From Pyrenula massariospora (lineage: Eukaryota > Ascomycota > Eurotiomycetes > Pyrenulales > Pyrenulaceae), in assembly GCA_021030905.1 (NCBI GenBank), contig JAGFMI010000003.1:62001-126000 (forward strand): 64,000 bases of DNA, given 5' to 3'. The position numbers and the translations under genes are program-made. Shown piece by piece: positions 9,778 through 21,744 of this stretch (its first letter is position 1; each line of letters opens with the position of its first letter). The notes below the pieces were generated by a model, which worked only from the letters and a program-made list of their open reading frames with translations, was not told the origin of the DNA and did no database searches.

Positions 9778-11094
9778 ATGTTACGCTTCAACCCTCTTTC
9801 GCTCTTTCTAATGATAGCAGTGACACTGTTGAGCCTGACCTCTCTAGTCACATCAGCAGCCGTCTTCAAGCATGCGTCAAACGACCTTGTTCAAGGTCAC
9901 TCAAAACGCGCAAATCATACAAAAGGGGGAATCATCCATGTTCCCATCGAATATCGAAATCAACTTTTCCGCTTGAGAATGCTTCTAGGCTCCAGTTCAG
10001 CCGAATATGAGCCAGGCTTGGACCTTGCGAGTAGCCCTACCTGGGTAGCGACCTATCCTGGAGGTTATGATATGAAAGGACACAATTTGCACGGCATTGT
10101 TCCGGATCTGCATTTCGGATACGCCTCTGGCGGTGCTCTTGTCAACGGACCAGTGTGGCAGGACCAAGTTCAAATTATAGGGCGTGGCCTCGACGGGAAG
10201 GCGATCGAAATAGACCATCCGATTCAGTTCGGTATTAACAACTCAAGTTCCAGCGGCGTGAAATCGAATGACGGTCTTGCTTCCGTAATGGGACTCGCTT
10301 ATGAGCCTCAATCAGGCCACCCAAAGTCTCCGATCTCCCTCTTTGAGAGCCTCGTCAGAGCTGGACATCTCGAATCAAGCGAATTCGCGTTTTACTGCCC
10401 ACCACATTTAAGTGGTGATACCGCAATTGGACAACTCACCCTCGGAGGCCGTGACGCCGACAAGTATGTCGGCGATGTCGCTACAACACGTGTTACCAAG
10501 CAACAAGCTTGGAGCCACATGATCGACGACATTGCCAGTCCACGTGGACAACGTCTTCGCCTGGACAAAAGTTTCCGCGACGCTGATGTCGACAGCGGGC
10601 AGAATGGCTTCAGCTCGCCAATCACGGCCGCTATGTACTGGCATCAGATGATCCCCGGGGCAGTTCTGGCCCAGGTCAACGGCTCGTACGTCCACGGCGA
10701 CGCAGCTACTTCCGGTCTGAAAAATTACCGCAATGGGTCAGATTTTGGTGGTCTACGGTACGCCCAGATTCAAAAGGTTATCTTTGCCGTGCCGTGCAAT
10801 CTCAGTCAGGCAGATGTCCCGAAAGTCATCCTCGGCGACCAAGAGCTGCAGATGCGGGTGGATGAGCTAGTGGTGCGGAATCGGGATAGGCAACATCTAG
10901 CCCCGGAAATGTGTAGATCGTCTCTGGAAGGTTTCAAAGGCAACGCGTGGGGTTTCGGCCAGCCATGGATGAGGAGCTTCTATACCATTCTGGATTGGGG
11001 GATGGATACCACTAAGACCGAGGTTGGAAAAGGTGCGACGGTGAGTTACGCCCATGCTGCGCCCTATAAACCTTTTGTCTTTCCGACTAAATAG
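9778..11094 (+). CDS. Secreted pepsin-like (A1) protein with altered active-site motifs
   Basis: Single exon, 438 residues from the ATG at 9778; frame upstream of it has no ATG. A hydrophobic signal peptide spans about residues 8-28. The fold markers of family A1 peptidases are present in order. The first active-site region reads LDLASSPTWV where pepsins have DTGSSDLWV, so Asp82 is kept but Thr and Gly are replaced. A flap-like FGYASGG follows at about 113-119. The second active-site region reads VDSGQNGFSSP, with Asp272-Ser-Gly kept, followed by late beta-strand motifs (VPKVILG). Several N-glycosylation sequons occur. It is likely extracellular or vacuolar. The first motif is unusual enough that proteolytic activity is doubtful; it may be a binding protein. 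It lies between two members of the orphan family. Confidence 0.75.
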   Translation: MLRFNPLSLFLMIAVTLLSLTSLVTSAAVFKHASNDLVQGHSKRANHTKGGIIHVPIEYRNQLFRLRMLLGSSSAEYEPGLDLASSPTWVATYPGGYDMKGHNLHGIVPDLHFGYASGGALVNGPVWQDQVQIIGRGLDGKAIEIDHPIQFGINNSSSSGVKSNDGLASVMGLAYEPQSGHPKSPISLFESLVRAGHLESSEFAFYCPPHLSGDTAIGQLTLGGRDADKYVGDVATTRVTKQQAWSHMIDDIASPRGQRLRLDKSFRDADVDSGQNGFSSPITAAMYWHQMIPGAVLAQVNGSYVHGDAATSGLKNYRNGSDFGGLRYAQIQKVIFAVPCNLSQADVPKVILGDQELQMRVDELVVRNRDRQHLAPEMCRSSLEGFKGNAWGFGQPWMRSFYTILDWGMDTTKTEVGKGATVSYAHAAPYKPFVFPTK

Positions 11095-12051
11095 ATTCGA
11101 TGGTAAATTTTTTTTGGCATATCAATCTTTAATCCGGGATTTTTCTGTGATGTTGATAGGATGAAGGATTCGTACGCGTAGTTTTTGGATGACAGAACGA
11201 TGCTCGCAATTGACATTAGTCGAATTCCTGACGTCCTTCTTCATTTAACGTACGATTGATTTACATTATATGTAGACCCAGAAAGTAGAGCATTCTCAAA
11301 TCGAACGTTTAAGCCACGACTAAAAAAGTTATTCCAATGTGCCAAGGCCGAACACCCCTGTTTTCTTCGCTCCTTCTTTACTTCCAGATTCATAGTGAGC
11401 CAATAATGTCCTATTGATGCTGGATAGTCTAGCAATCAAGTTCAAACCGTGGCTCTTGACGGGAATGAGCTGCGAAAATAAGTTACATGTGCTTGACGGT
11501 CATGAACTAAGCCTCAAGCCTCTCTAGAAGATTTATGCCGCAGCCACTGCGTACCAACCCATCGCCATCACTCAGCTTCTTCAACCATGCCTGTCTAGAT
11601 CCACAGCAAACGTTACCAGGCCCCCAAGGAGTCAATCACTGATCGGTGATGGCGAGGGTTTGTGTGATGATGCGGCCGGCCGGTCATGGAACTGTAATTG
11701 ACATTTAACATGTCTAAGGAAACATTCATTCCCATACTGACACGTTCAATTCACAGCTTTCTATTGCAGTGATACGCCCATCGCGTTCAAAGTGGAAGAA
11801 AAAGGCATCTGGGCTGAATGCAAAACTGTTAACCATGTCGGAAGCAACGTCCGCTTCTAGCCGGAACAATCCACAGAAAGAGGCATTTACTCGTTGACGC
11901 ATTCACTCCACGGTACTTGGCTTACTATATCCTACATCACAATCACTTTTCACTTTACCTGAATATACTGAAAATCCATCCTACACCACAGTTTCTGCCG
12001 TCTTCCATAATTCTGAACTCCTCCCCCATCATATGATTCACTGGATTCCCA
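11095..12051. other. intergenic
   Basis: No supported gene. Short open frames only. It serves as the 3' flank of the protease-like gene and the promoter of family member C. Confidence 0.6.
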
Positions 12052-13195
12052 ATGTCTGGAGAACGGGGTAAATTTCCTCCTCATGATAGAGATTCCATTC
12101 TTGCTACTCTGCAGCCCGTCAATCAAGCGCAACGAATGCCTGGGCCATACCTACGCGGCAAGCCCATCTAGAAAGTACAAACGATTCTTCACTAACATTG
12201 ATTGAAGATTACTCTCCGCAATCTACCTCCAACGAGTCCACCACTAGCGAGTCTACAATGATGGGTAACACCGAGCGTAAGAGACTGTCCAGCGTATTGT
12301 TAATAGATACTGATTTTCTCTAGCACCCTGGACCCCAACCTCATCCGTGGCACCTGCTTCACCATCCGAGAACGTAGTATTAACAGCGATCGAGAATCTT
12401 GGTTGCCAGCACACAGCTCAGATGGAAAAGCTCCATGCCCAACATCAGACAGCTATGCAAATGAATCTCCGCCTTCTGACACATGTACAAGACCTGAGAA
12501 ACGACATGGCAAATGCTGTCAATCAACTAACTATCAGGCTCGATACTGTCCAGTCAGCAATGGAGAATCTTCATAGTCAAAGCCGTACGAATTACGAGAA
12601 CCTTCTTCAAAAGATTCAGAACACCGACGCCGAAATAAAGAAGCTTCAGAAGCCGTCAATTACCATCTCATCTTTCCCTCAAGGCTCACCAGCACCTCGA
12701 AATCTGTCCACCAATTTCGGATCTCCAATCTCGTGGCTCGAATACTATGCAGATATGCGCCACGTAAACAATCTTGCAGCAACGGATATCCTCGTCACTC
12801 TTCCCCGACAAGCCACTCCACCTATCCTTAAATCCATTCAAGAATACACGGTCCAGGTTAATACGAAGCTACAAGCGATGTACAGCCAACCTCTCTTTGG
12901 TCCATATCCCAATCAACGCTTCAGCTTGTGTGTCTGCTGGGACTTGGTGAATGACGGTGGAATGGTCGTCTACCCACCACCGTCACGGCACAAGGGTCAT
13001 GAAGTCAAAGAACTAGAGAATACAGACCCTTTCAGAAATCTGTCCAGTTCATCTGCCCCTACGGTGCTCCTGGTGCTAGGCTCGGATACAACTAGCCCAG
13101 CAAGATCTAGAGGGCTAAACGAGATTCTCTGGGAGATGGAGCGCTTTGTTCGCGGGAAGGCTTGCAACTTGAAAGTTGCCAAGAGTGGAAAATAA
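12052..13195 (+). CDS. Orphan family member C: coiled coil plus C-terminal domain
   Basis: Unrecognised protein. Model 12052..12067, 12208..12276, 12324..13195 (318 residues), with matching phases, GTAAAT and GTAAGA donors, and a CTAAC branch site before the 12207 acceptor. A start at 12258 inside exon 2 is the alternative. After a short S/T-rich head, a helix begins VVLTAIENL (gene A: IILEAIENL) and runs for about 85 residues, including heptad-like MEKLHAQ, LTIRLDTVQ and NLLQKIQNT. The C-terminal domain (about residue 130 onward) contains PISWLEYYADM, VQVNTKL, CVCWDL, YPPPS and APTVLLVLG, all with counterparts in B and partly in A. It lacks the hexapeptide repeat of A. No signal peptide or membrane segment. 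Function unknown. Confidence 0.75.
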
Positions 13196-14502
13196 TGACA
13201 ACACCAGGCTCGCCTCACAGGCTATCTGATTGACAGGGTTAGGGACAGTGCTTCATACGGAGGTGCGGGATGGCAATTGGCCGTGATGAACGGCCCGTAC
13301 AAAGGATCGGTAGCGAAGAGTCTCTAGGCATTCATAACCCCTAATTCATTCGGGAAAGTCTCGTCTTCCTCTGTTCTCCATACCACTATAGGCTACTCTC
13401 CTTGATCGCTCTACCTTTCTAAGTTTTGCTCTCGGCAACCTCCAGATCGACACATCCTTTTTCAGGTATAACAAATTCACCTACCCTTAACGCTCGCAGT
13501 TCCAAACATTTAGTGATCCTCAAGGCTGATCATGTATGTATTTCTGCTGTATCCCTGCACAATCACAGAGTGACCAGCCTTCATTCGCAACGCGTGTCTC
13601 CTCTCCCTGTCACCCCTCTTGCCCAAAAACGTAATCCGCTCAAGTTCCATCTTCCTCCACAAACCCACATCTCCATGCCCACCGCAACGCAAAACACCTC
13701 CAGCCCATCGCAAGCCCTATTACGATGTACCACCGCTCCAGGCCCTACCCCACGGTGACTTGCCAGTAGCTTCCACATCCCACTTCCAAAGCCGATCCCC
13801 ATCCTCCCCTCCGCCTCCCTGTCTCAATCGCCATTGCCCATCCCACCCTGGCAGCCGCTGTGGGAAAGCAAGGCACTCTCTTCTCCCCACCAGCTCTGAC
13901 ATGATACGATAGAGTAGTAGTGATGACAGTTCTATATCACAGCATCAAACCCCTCCTGTGGAACGGTGATGGTTAAGAAATGTTCTGACGGACCCCAAGT
14001 AGGCATTGGACCTCAGTACATCGCTCTTACATGTTTGATATATGTTCAGCGCTAAGTCTACGAAACACGTCTCGAAATGTGTTATGACAATCTCATGAAT
14101 TCTAGGCTGCGTAGCTATCCTGGTTGGACCCTGCGGTTTTAGATATTGTGTTGAGATACGTATGTATGTCTGTCTATACGTTTAAGTTCTCATGCTTAGG
14201 TGTGGACGACAAAGCTGAATTATCTGTAGGAAGTAGCTCTGTTCTTATTGCAAGGCTATCTAGGTAATTGGCGGTGTGCATGGGCATTGTACAGGCTATT
14301 CAGTAATCACGATCCAATACCCGGTCAATCTTGACCTCACAGCGCCACTGTATTGCTATCGACGGTTCATGATGCCGTTAGCCGCCGGTATGAGCCGTGA
14401 CTAACTGCAATCTCGTGTCGGCCTCAAGCCGTAAAATCTCGAAGAATGCAGAAAAGAAAAAAAAACTCAGTTTCCACAATTTCTCCCCTTCCCATCCAAT
14501 CC
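13196..14502. other. intergenic, C to coiled-coil membrane gene
   Basis: Pyrimidine- and proline-codon-rich open frames at 13426..13912 look like low-complexity chance frames. No domain, repeat or RNA gene recognised. An A-rich run lies near 14450-14466, at the 3' end of the next minus-strand gene. Confidence 0.5.
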
Positions 14503-15587
14503 CTAATGATACAAAGCCTCCCCCCTACCTCGCGGCCTCAACGACCGGCCTTCCACCAGTGCTATAAGCAAACCGAACGCCACCCCGATGCAGAAAACCA
14601 CGTCGACAAAGTCGATCTCAAAGCCGCCGCGGCGCAACACCATAGAGATATAATTCCCTGCCCCACTAAGGATTAAGAAATGAGAAACGGTCCCGACGAC
14701 AAGCATAGCGGCTCCCACGGCGGCGGCGGCGACGAGCGCGGGGTAGACGGTGGGAACGAGGAAGGCGGGCGTGCTGGCGGTGTATCTCTCGCGGAGGCGT
14801 TGGAGGAGTGAGGGCGTGTTGGTAGGATGGCTCGGTGGCTCTTCGGGGAGTTTGCCGTGACGGATATAGTACTTCATGAGCTCGGTGTTCTTTGTTGGCG
14901 TTGTGGTCGTGGGGTTCGGCTCGGGACGTGTGTGGAGCCTCGAGAGCTCATCCATCTCCTTTCGTATCATGGCGAGCTTCGTGTTCAACATTGGCATTGT
15001 GGTCGAGTAAATTGGAGAGTCACGATAGGGCGAGGTTGGGTGCTCCAGTCGGCGTTCTAGACTGATGCAACGAGCCTCGAGAAATTTGATTTTGGCTTCT
15101 AGAGCTGCTTCCTTTGGGCTCGCTACAACGCCGATAGGGTCATCTAGCAGGCTTTGGGTTGGAACGTTGGGCTTCGGAAGGTGAGATGGTTTTATATCAA
15201 TGTTCTTCCACGACTCTTGAGCATCTCGGGATTCCTTTTGGGCCACACCAAGCCTAGAAATGCCGGGCTTGACAGCTTGTTCGTCATGAAGGGTAGCCTG
15301 GTTATTGTTGGCAGTAGCGGTCGGAGAGACATTGCTGACCTTCACGTCTTCCGGGGAGGTGATAGAGTTGGTGGGAGTCAGTACGGCTATAATTCGTCAG
15401 TAGATGTGAGAGTCACCGAAAAGGATTATACCTTCTTCCTCGCCAAAGTCAGATATCATGCCTGGATTGATCTTCAACCACGACTCAAACGACTCAGCGG
15501 GATTCTGACCTAAGCAAATCGTCAGTAGGCGCTTGTCAGCACGCAAATATGCTTGAGCTCGAGGAATCTGTTCAGCTTACCATCCAT
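14503..15587 (-). CDS. Hypothetical coiled-coil protein with C-terminal membrane segments
   Basis: Three exons (15587..15581, 15509..15432, 15386..14503) give 322 residues. The 7-nt first exon encodes only ATG GAT G, and all phases agree. Residues 3-30 form a conserved-looking acidic start (SFESWLKINPG, SDFGEEE). A helix rich in E/K/L (EAALEAKIKFLEARCISLERR) predicts a coiled coil near residue 135. A short motif ELMKYYIRHGKLPE follows. Two hydrophobic stretches near the C-terminus (YPALVAAAAVGAAMLVVG and VVFCIGVAFGLLIALVEG) are likely membrane spans. I do not recognise the family. The layout suggests an organelle-membrane anchored scaffold, but that is inference. Confidence 0.7.
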
Positions 15588-18500
15588 CTTGTCAATGACC
15601 GGCTTGATACAATATTTAATTGTAGTAAAACACGACGTTTGGTATTACTCAAGCTTGTGCCCAAAGGTAACAAGATATGATGTCCAGGGGTGAAGAAATT
15701 GGAATGGCTGGGTCAGCAGATTGCAGGAAATAGAGGCTACCGATTGAGACGAAGGGCTTTTATACCATCGAGGCTTGAGAAGGCTCCCTGAAGCCCTAAT
15801 GTGCGTGTGATTCACCTCAGGAAGTAATTTTGGCTCGGGTCGAAGTGATTCACGCCGAGCGACCCAGCAAAAATCCGGGATCTGCGCCGGTGAAATGAAT
15901 CATTAGAAGAATCTCACCATCAGTCAGCCTTTCTAACATAAACCAGCACTAAGAGAAGGGAACGGCTATATTTCAGAAATGTGTCTGAAATTTTGTACGC
16001 CGTGACTCTTTGCAGGATATGTCGAGATTGGTGTAGTAGCTCCGTGAAGCCAATGCAATTTTGTCAAAGATTGGATAAAGCCTTCGCATGCAAACGGTTA
16101 TGAGTGTACTGTTGGCCTGTAGACTTCCATTAATCTCTCGCCACCAAGACTATCAAGAATTGAAATTTGATAAGCAAAGTAAACTGGACAGAACTAGTCA
16201 AAAATCGGCAGACCTGCTTGTTTGCGAGCGTGAGAATGGATTGGTATAGTCATCCTGCCGTATGGAAAGCAGTTGCCTGTACATGACAACGAACCAAGAT
16301 TTAGGCATGGTGAATCCAATTTATGGGCTGGCGACCAACTCCTAACATGCCACCATAGATCAAGAGATTTCGAAATGATACCTAATCGTGAGGCACACTT
16401 TGGACCATATGGCAATGGATGATCCTAAGCCCATTATGTTATGCTACACGCAGGACACGGACTGCGGGATCACTGCCGTAATTCTCTGGACCGCGGAGAT
16501 GATCATCGCACGCCTTGAAAACGCCTAACCAGTGACCAGCATTATAGAAGTCTCGGCCTATAAAAGCAGCTCGCAATCAGGCTCTGTACCGGAAGCTTCA
16601 GCAGAAAAGCCGCGAACAGAATCTGACTATTACAGATTGGACTGAAAGACGTAAAAGGGAAAATCGTCGAAAGGAAAGGACTTCGTGTCCCTCTTCAGAG
16701 ATATCGAGCTGAAGCAAAAGAATGCAAAGGAATAATGTGAACAGAAGCTGCTATCAAGATAGCAATTAATTAGAAAAGAACATTTGTGATGCTGGACGCC
16801 CTCTTAAGCTCGGCCTATCGTCCGTCAAGACCATACATGGACCTCCGAAGGCAATGGGATCAATTGAAGGACCAACTTATCTCCATGCTTTCAAATTTTT
16901 CTTGCCTATCAGAGCGTGACACAGACAGAATGGGAGCATCAATGCTTCTCGGAACCATAAATTTTGCCGGAGCAACGACGGATCGTTGAGACTGAAACTT
17001 TCGGACGGGCACATAGTGTTAGTAGGCCTCGTGGTGTCCTGCACCTAGATGTCGCATTGTTCCAAGCACTTTCTTCGATACCGGGAGCATTATGTTGCAC
17101 AACGATGTAGGTCCACAGCCAAGGTCGAGCGAGTTTCAAACGATGCTGGGGCGCGTGATCTTTGAGCCTATGGGTCATCACCTTCCCGAGGTTGTTGGTA
17201 AAATACGTGGACGGGGGTGGATGAGGAGCAGGCGTTTGACGAGTCCAAGACGTTCCAACAAGATACCGTCCGACCCATCGAGGTTGCGAGGAGCGTATGG
17301 CGCTGAAACGTTGTGTTTGACAGGAACATTGGACAAAAGGCGGTTGCTTTCTCTCGTACAATCAAATTCTGGTCCCGAGCGAAATGATTAAGCGAGAGGG
17401 CCCCATCAGAAGGCCCAGGAACTGGATATAGGGGCCAATGCTACGGGTCGGATTTGAGGCTACCGAGATAAAGATGCCAAAAAGCGATGAAGCGTGAGGT
17501 GATCTTACAACATGAAGGTGGATGAGATGTCAAGCTCAAGCATATACGACAATCCTGGCACCAAGCTCGGACAATCTGTTTGACGATCCTCTCGATTTAC
17601 CAGGCTGGCGGGCATGTCGCGTGGCCCTGATCGAACATGGCTTATCAGCGACCCATCCCGCTAGTGTTTTACGCACAGAGAGCGAGCATGTTTGGCCAGC
17701 CTTCGAGGGAGCAAGGCTAACGGTTGTCGTTTGGCCTGTGATTGATGGCTTCTCGAATCGCCGTTTCGCCGAAGACGATCTCTCATGCGAAAGCGTCGAT
17801 TCAGAATCTGACACACTTGCGTCAAACCTGACTCTTGGCGGCGAAAATTTTCCGACGAGCCTGCAAGCTGGAGCCTGGTGCTACTGCTAGCCATGGGGGA
17901 CGGAACGCGTCCGGCGGGCTGGAGTTGAGAAGAAGTCACCGAACGACAGGCAGACAGCCAACCACCGCCGTTGAACAAACCCACGCGGCAAGAGTTCTGG
18001 CTGGACGAGAAAAGCTACGAGCCGCCCACGGTCGGCCATGGTTGGGCGCCAGTCTAGTCGAGCGGGCGTCGACCGGCCTGCGTCGCCTTGCCGTGGTACC
18101 TGAGCGTGGAAAGCCAATCGCGCGATGGTCGCGGTGCCACTTCTGACGTTGTCCCACCTGGTACCTGACGCTTGACTGGATCTGCTTTAGACTCGTTCCA
18201 CACGCAGTGACGGAAGCATCTCCTTTCTGCATCCTTGGGACACCACATTTCGCCCACTTTGGAATCGAGCCTTGAGGGACCGCGCCGTGAGCGTTTTATG
18301 CGTCGCGCATTCAGCACCGCGATGTGTCCCAGTGACCTGATGGCACAGAGCTTCTCAACGCATTTGGCGTCTGTACGTTCTTCTCAAAGAATATGGATTT
18401 GCAAAGCCAATTGACAAATTCGCCATCGCCCCCAGGACCGTTGCTGCTCGATAGTGCTCGCAAGGCAAAAATAACTGCAACTGTTGTGTCCCGGCTCACC

Positions 18501-19771
18501 CCACGGCTCGACGGAGGATGATGGCTAGATCCGCACAGACTGCATGGCAATTGCTCCTTGCATGGGACGCGATCCCCTTTCCAGCGCAGATGATCGATAC
18601 AGGCAGACAAGGAGAAAATCTACGCGCCGTCGAGCGAATCAAGCGTTCGGCGGCACACGATCCTGGCGCATCAGAGCCTCAGAATCGTCCAATGAGTCTC
18701 GCTCCTAGATTCGTACCTCTCATCCGAAGCCGCAGCGATTCGCTGTGTTGCGGCTGGCCGGTTGCAGGCTCTAAGGGACGTGTCACCCACTAAATTTTCG
18801 ATTGTGTCCAGGTCAGGTCGGGAGGTGCTGCGGGCGGGTTACCTTTCTGTATCGACCGACGCTGCTGCCCGCGGGCTGGTAAGAACTCGTTGTGGTCGGA
18901 GGGAACTCGAAATAGCAATCAGCAACCGGGATGCTCATCGCAAGTCTGGTGATGCTAAGGACGTCCATCCAGGTCACCCTTGTAGACAGGCTCGTGCGGT
19001 CTATCGATTGTCCTCCTACTAATGAACCGAGCCCGTCCGAGGGGGCCTTGAAGATGCTAGTCGGGTACGGTGAAGAGCATGTGGGAGCAGTCGCGGTGGA
19101 AGAGCGCATAGACACTGGCGGGTGCTAGTGTTCCTCGACGGTGGGTTTGGGAGGAGGGGCGAGAGGCCACGCAAAGAGTATGGTTGCTACCCCTTTCCTG
19201 GAGGCTGCAGGAAGGGATTCAAGGAAGTGTTGGTGGGAGTGTCAGATTGTTGTTAGCCGGGTCTCGCTTTCGACTTAGCGCCGCCCCTCACGCCGGCCGC
19301 TCCACTCGCATCCCTCAACCGCTCCCAGCATCCTCTCCCTTCCTTCTTATCCCCTCCCCTCTTCTTCCTCACCACCTCCACCTCAACCTCACTGTCGCCT
19401 GTCCGTTGTCGCCTCTGCTCCAGAGCGCTTCTTTCATTTTCTATCTCTTTTCGTCTTTGTGTTCAGCCTTCCGGACCTGCCTTCCACTCCTTTAAGGCGT
19501 CCATTACATTCATTCTGCTGACTCTTTCCACTTTCATTACACGCACTCCTTATCGGCCTTCCCCCCTTCACTATCCGTGCTATTCACAGCCTACAACCGG
19601 CACAACCCCTTCAAGTTCATCTTCACGCTTTCGACCGCATTCGCACATTTGGCGCCTTTTCCCTTCCTCAGGACAAGCACTCCCGATCAACCACGGCTAC
19701 GTTCACCGTCAGAATATTCAAGTACTTTCCAATTGGCTGTATTACGACAACCGGACCGGAAACGGTGAAAG
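15588..19771. other. 4.2-kb gene-free stretch upstream of the homeobox gene
   Basis: No open frame here is supported. The candidates at 17522..17890 and 18518..18793 lack any motif and are matched by equally long frames on the opposite strand. Composition shifts from mixed (15.6-17.4 kb) to visibly GC-richer (17.4-19.2 kb). This may be extended regulatory DNA or unannotated non-coding transcripts for the developmental regulator downstream. Confidence 0.5.
19290..19600 (+). promoter_or_regulatory. pyrimidine-rich leader upstream of homeobox gene
   Basis: A CT-dominated stretch (runs such as CCCCTCCCCTCTTCTTCCTC) ends about 170 bp before the homeobox ATG. CT-rich tracts near the transcription start are common in filamentous fungi. 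The assignment as core promoter or 5' leader is inferred from position and composition only. Confidence 0.45.
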
Positions 19772-21744
19772 ATGGCTTCCGATGAGATGAAAAGCGAGAT
19801 GTCCGACCTGTCGACTCCATCGCCGGCAGCCTCGACGGGAACAAATTCCGCGAACCCCTCTAATTCCACTGCTCCCGCATCACGACGACCTCCCCGTAAA
19901 AGTACTTTGACCCAGCAGCAGAAGAACCAAAAGCGTCAACGTGCCACCCAAGACCAGCTAGTGACTTTGGAGGTCGAATTTAACAAGAACCCAACCCCGA
20001 CTGCTGCTGTCAGGGAACGGATCGCTCAAGAAATCAACATGACCGAGAGGTCGGTCCAGATTTGGTTCCAGAACAGGTATTGAACTGCAACCTGCACTGT
20101 TTTGGGGATGGCCCGAGACTGACTAACTCCCAAGCCGCAGACGTGCGAAGATCAAGATGACTGCAAAGAAAATGATCGAGACCGGGGAAGACTGTGATTC
20201 AATTCCAGACTCTTACAGGCAGTATCTCGCAATGCAAGCCTACGAATCGGGCAAACCCTTGGGAAGACACTTGCTTCAGCCTGGTGGGCCGATGGCTCAG
20301 TATGGGAGCGGTGGAATGCTCCTCAATTCTGACCCTAACAATGCTGGCAAAGTTGGTGAGTGTTGTCAAGGGACCCAGGTATCCACGTCGCTAATTCATT
20401 GCAGTCATACACCATTTTACTTGCCGTTCCCTCAGTATCGGATCTTGGAGACGAGTCGGTCAGAACGCGATGGACCTAGTTATCTTCTACTCCCCTGACA
20501 AAGCCTGTATTACCTACTACATTAATAACGACTCGGCGGGGTACAAGGTTGAATTCCCGTTTGCGTACATCAAGAACATCACGCTCGATCATGGGGAGCC
20601 CGCCCCAACAAATAATGGTGCACCGCCTCGTCCTGGTGGTTTAGTCGTCGAACTGAACAGACCACCAAACTTTTTCATGGATTCGTCTGGTTCTGGTGGA
20701 TTCTATCAATGCGGTGACTTCACCGAAGATACACAGGCTTCGCAGGTCCTGACACACTATCTCGGCGGTCACCCCAAGGTTCTCAGCGGCCAACTCGCGA
20801 AGCTTGTCTCGTTGGAATCGTTCCAGAACAGACACAGTCCCTTTGACGTTAACGCCATGCCGGCCTCAGCCCCTGTATCACCCACTCTAGGGATCCCGCG
20901 CCCCGCGTCTCAACCCAACGCTCAGTTCGCTCGACCGCAACCTCATGTCGGAATGTTCCAGCAGGAAGGGTATGTTGGTATGGGGCTGCAACCTGGCAGA
21001 GGTCCTGGCCACAAGAGACAACGGAGTCGGTCGGTCCCCGTTGCCATCGACTTTTCCATGCTTCACTCGCCAATGCCATCATTCCACGTTCAACAACCAT
21101 CACAACAATTCACACCTGACCACAATATTTACGCTCCAATGCCTCAACAACCTGGTCAAGGTCCGATCGGTCCAAACCTTCGCATCGACACTTCTTCTGG
21201 TTATGGTATGGATTGTCGTCGATACCCAGCTTCAGCGACCGCTACCTCACCGTCTGAGTTTGCCAGCCCTGGATTCTTCCACCCTCAACCAAGCGCGGAA
21301 TCTATGCCCGCTGCGCAATATGCCACCCCGTACACGGTCCCCTTCCTCTCACCGTCTCCCATGATGGACCCTAGCCAAATGATCCCGCCATCAGTCTCAC
21401 CACTTTCACATATGAGTAACCGTGACCCTGTCATCGCCGACCAATCTCCTCCGTTATCCGGCATGCACCGCAGCGCCTCAGCTGACATGTTCGCGATGCC
21501 TGACCATCCTTCCAACCTCTCCGACGACGGCCTAATGCTCAGCGAAATGTACTCAAAGCAGAACCTCAACCTTCATACACCTAGTCCTGGATTTGATGGT
21601 GCCAACCTTATGCCAATGCAGGATATGAGTGACTTTCAGACACCTGTTGAGTTCCACACGCCTCAAGAGTCAATGGAACCACCCATGATGCCTTTCGGCA
21701 CTATTGATCCGAACTCCTTGACGCAAGACAACTCGCACCGCTGA
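19772..21744 (+). CDS. Homeobox transcription factor (fungal Pho2/Hox-type)
   Basis: Nuclear DNA-binding regulator. Three exons (19772..20076, 20141..20355, 20405..21744), 619 residues, phases consistent. A homeodomain spans about residues 48-108: the third helix carries [14 protein letters not shown], with intron 1 splitting the Arg codon after WFQN. A conserved fungal block follows exon 3's start ([45 protein letters not shown]), which I associate with the Pho2/Grf10-like family. The last ~270 residues are P/Q/M/S-rich and low complexity, as in activation domains. A 4.2-kb gene-free upstream region fits a developmentally controlled gene. Related fungal homeobox proteins control conidiation or phosphate/purine genes; which applies here cannot be told from sequence. 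Confidence 0.9.

Noticed and set aside
13426-13912. Overlapping P/S/T-rich plus-strand frames as a small gene
   Set aside because: Low-complexity pyrimidine-rich DNA gives open frames in several phases; no splice sites or conserved features support one of them.
17522-17890. 122-codon plus-strand open frame
   Set aside because: No motif, no neighbours of similar coding style, and comparable frames lie on the opposite strand; GC-rich DNA gives such frames by chance.
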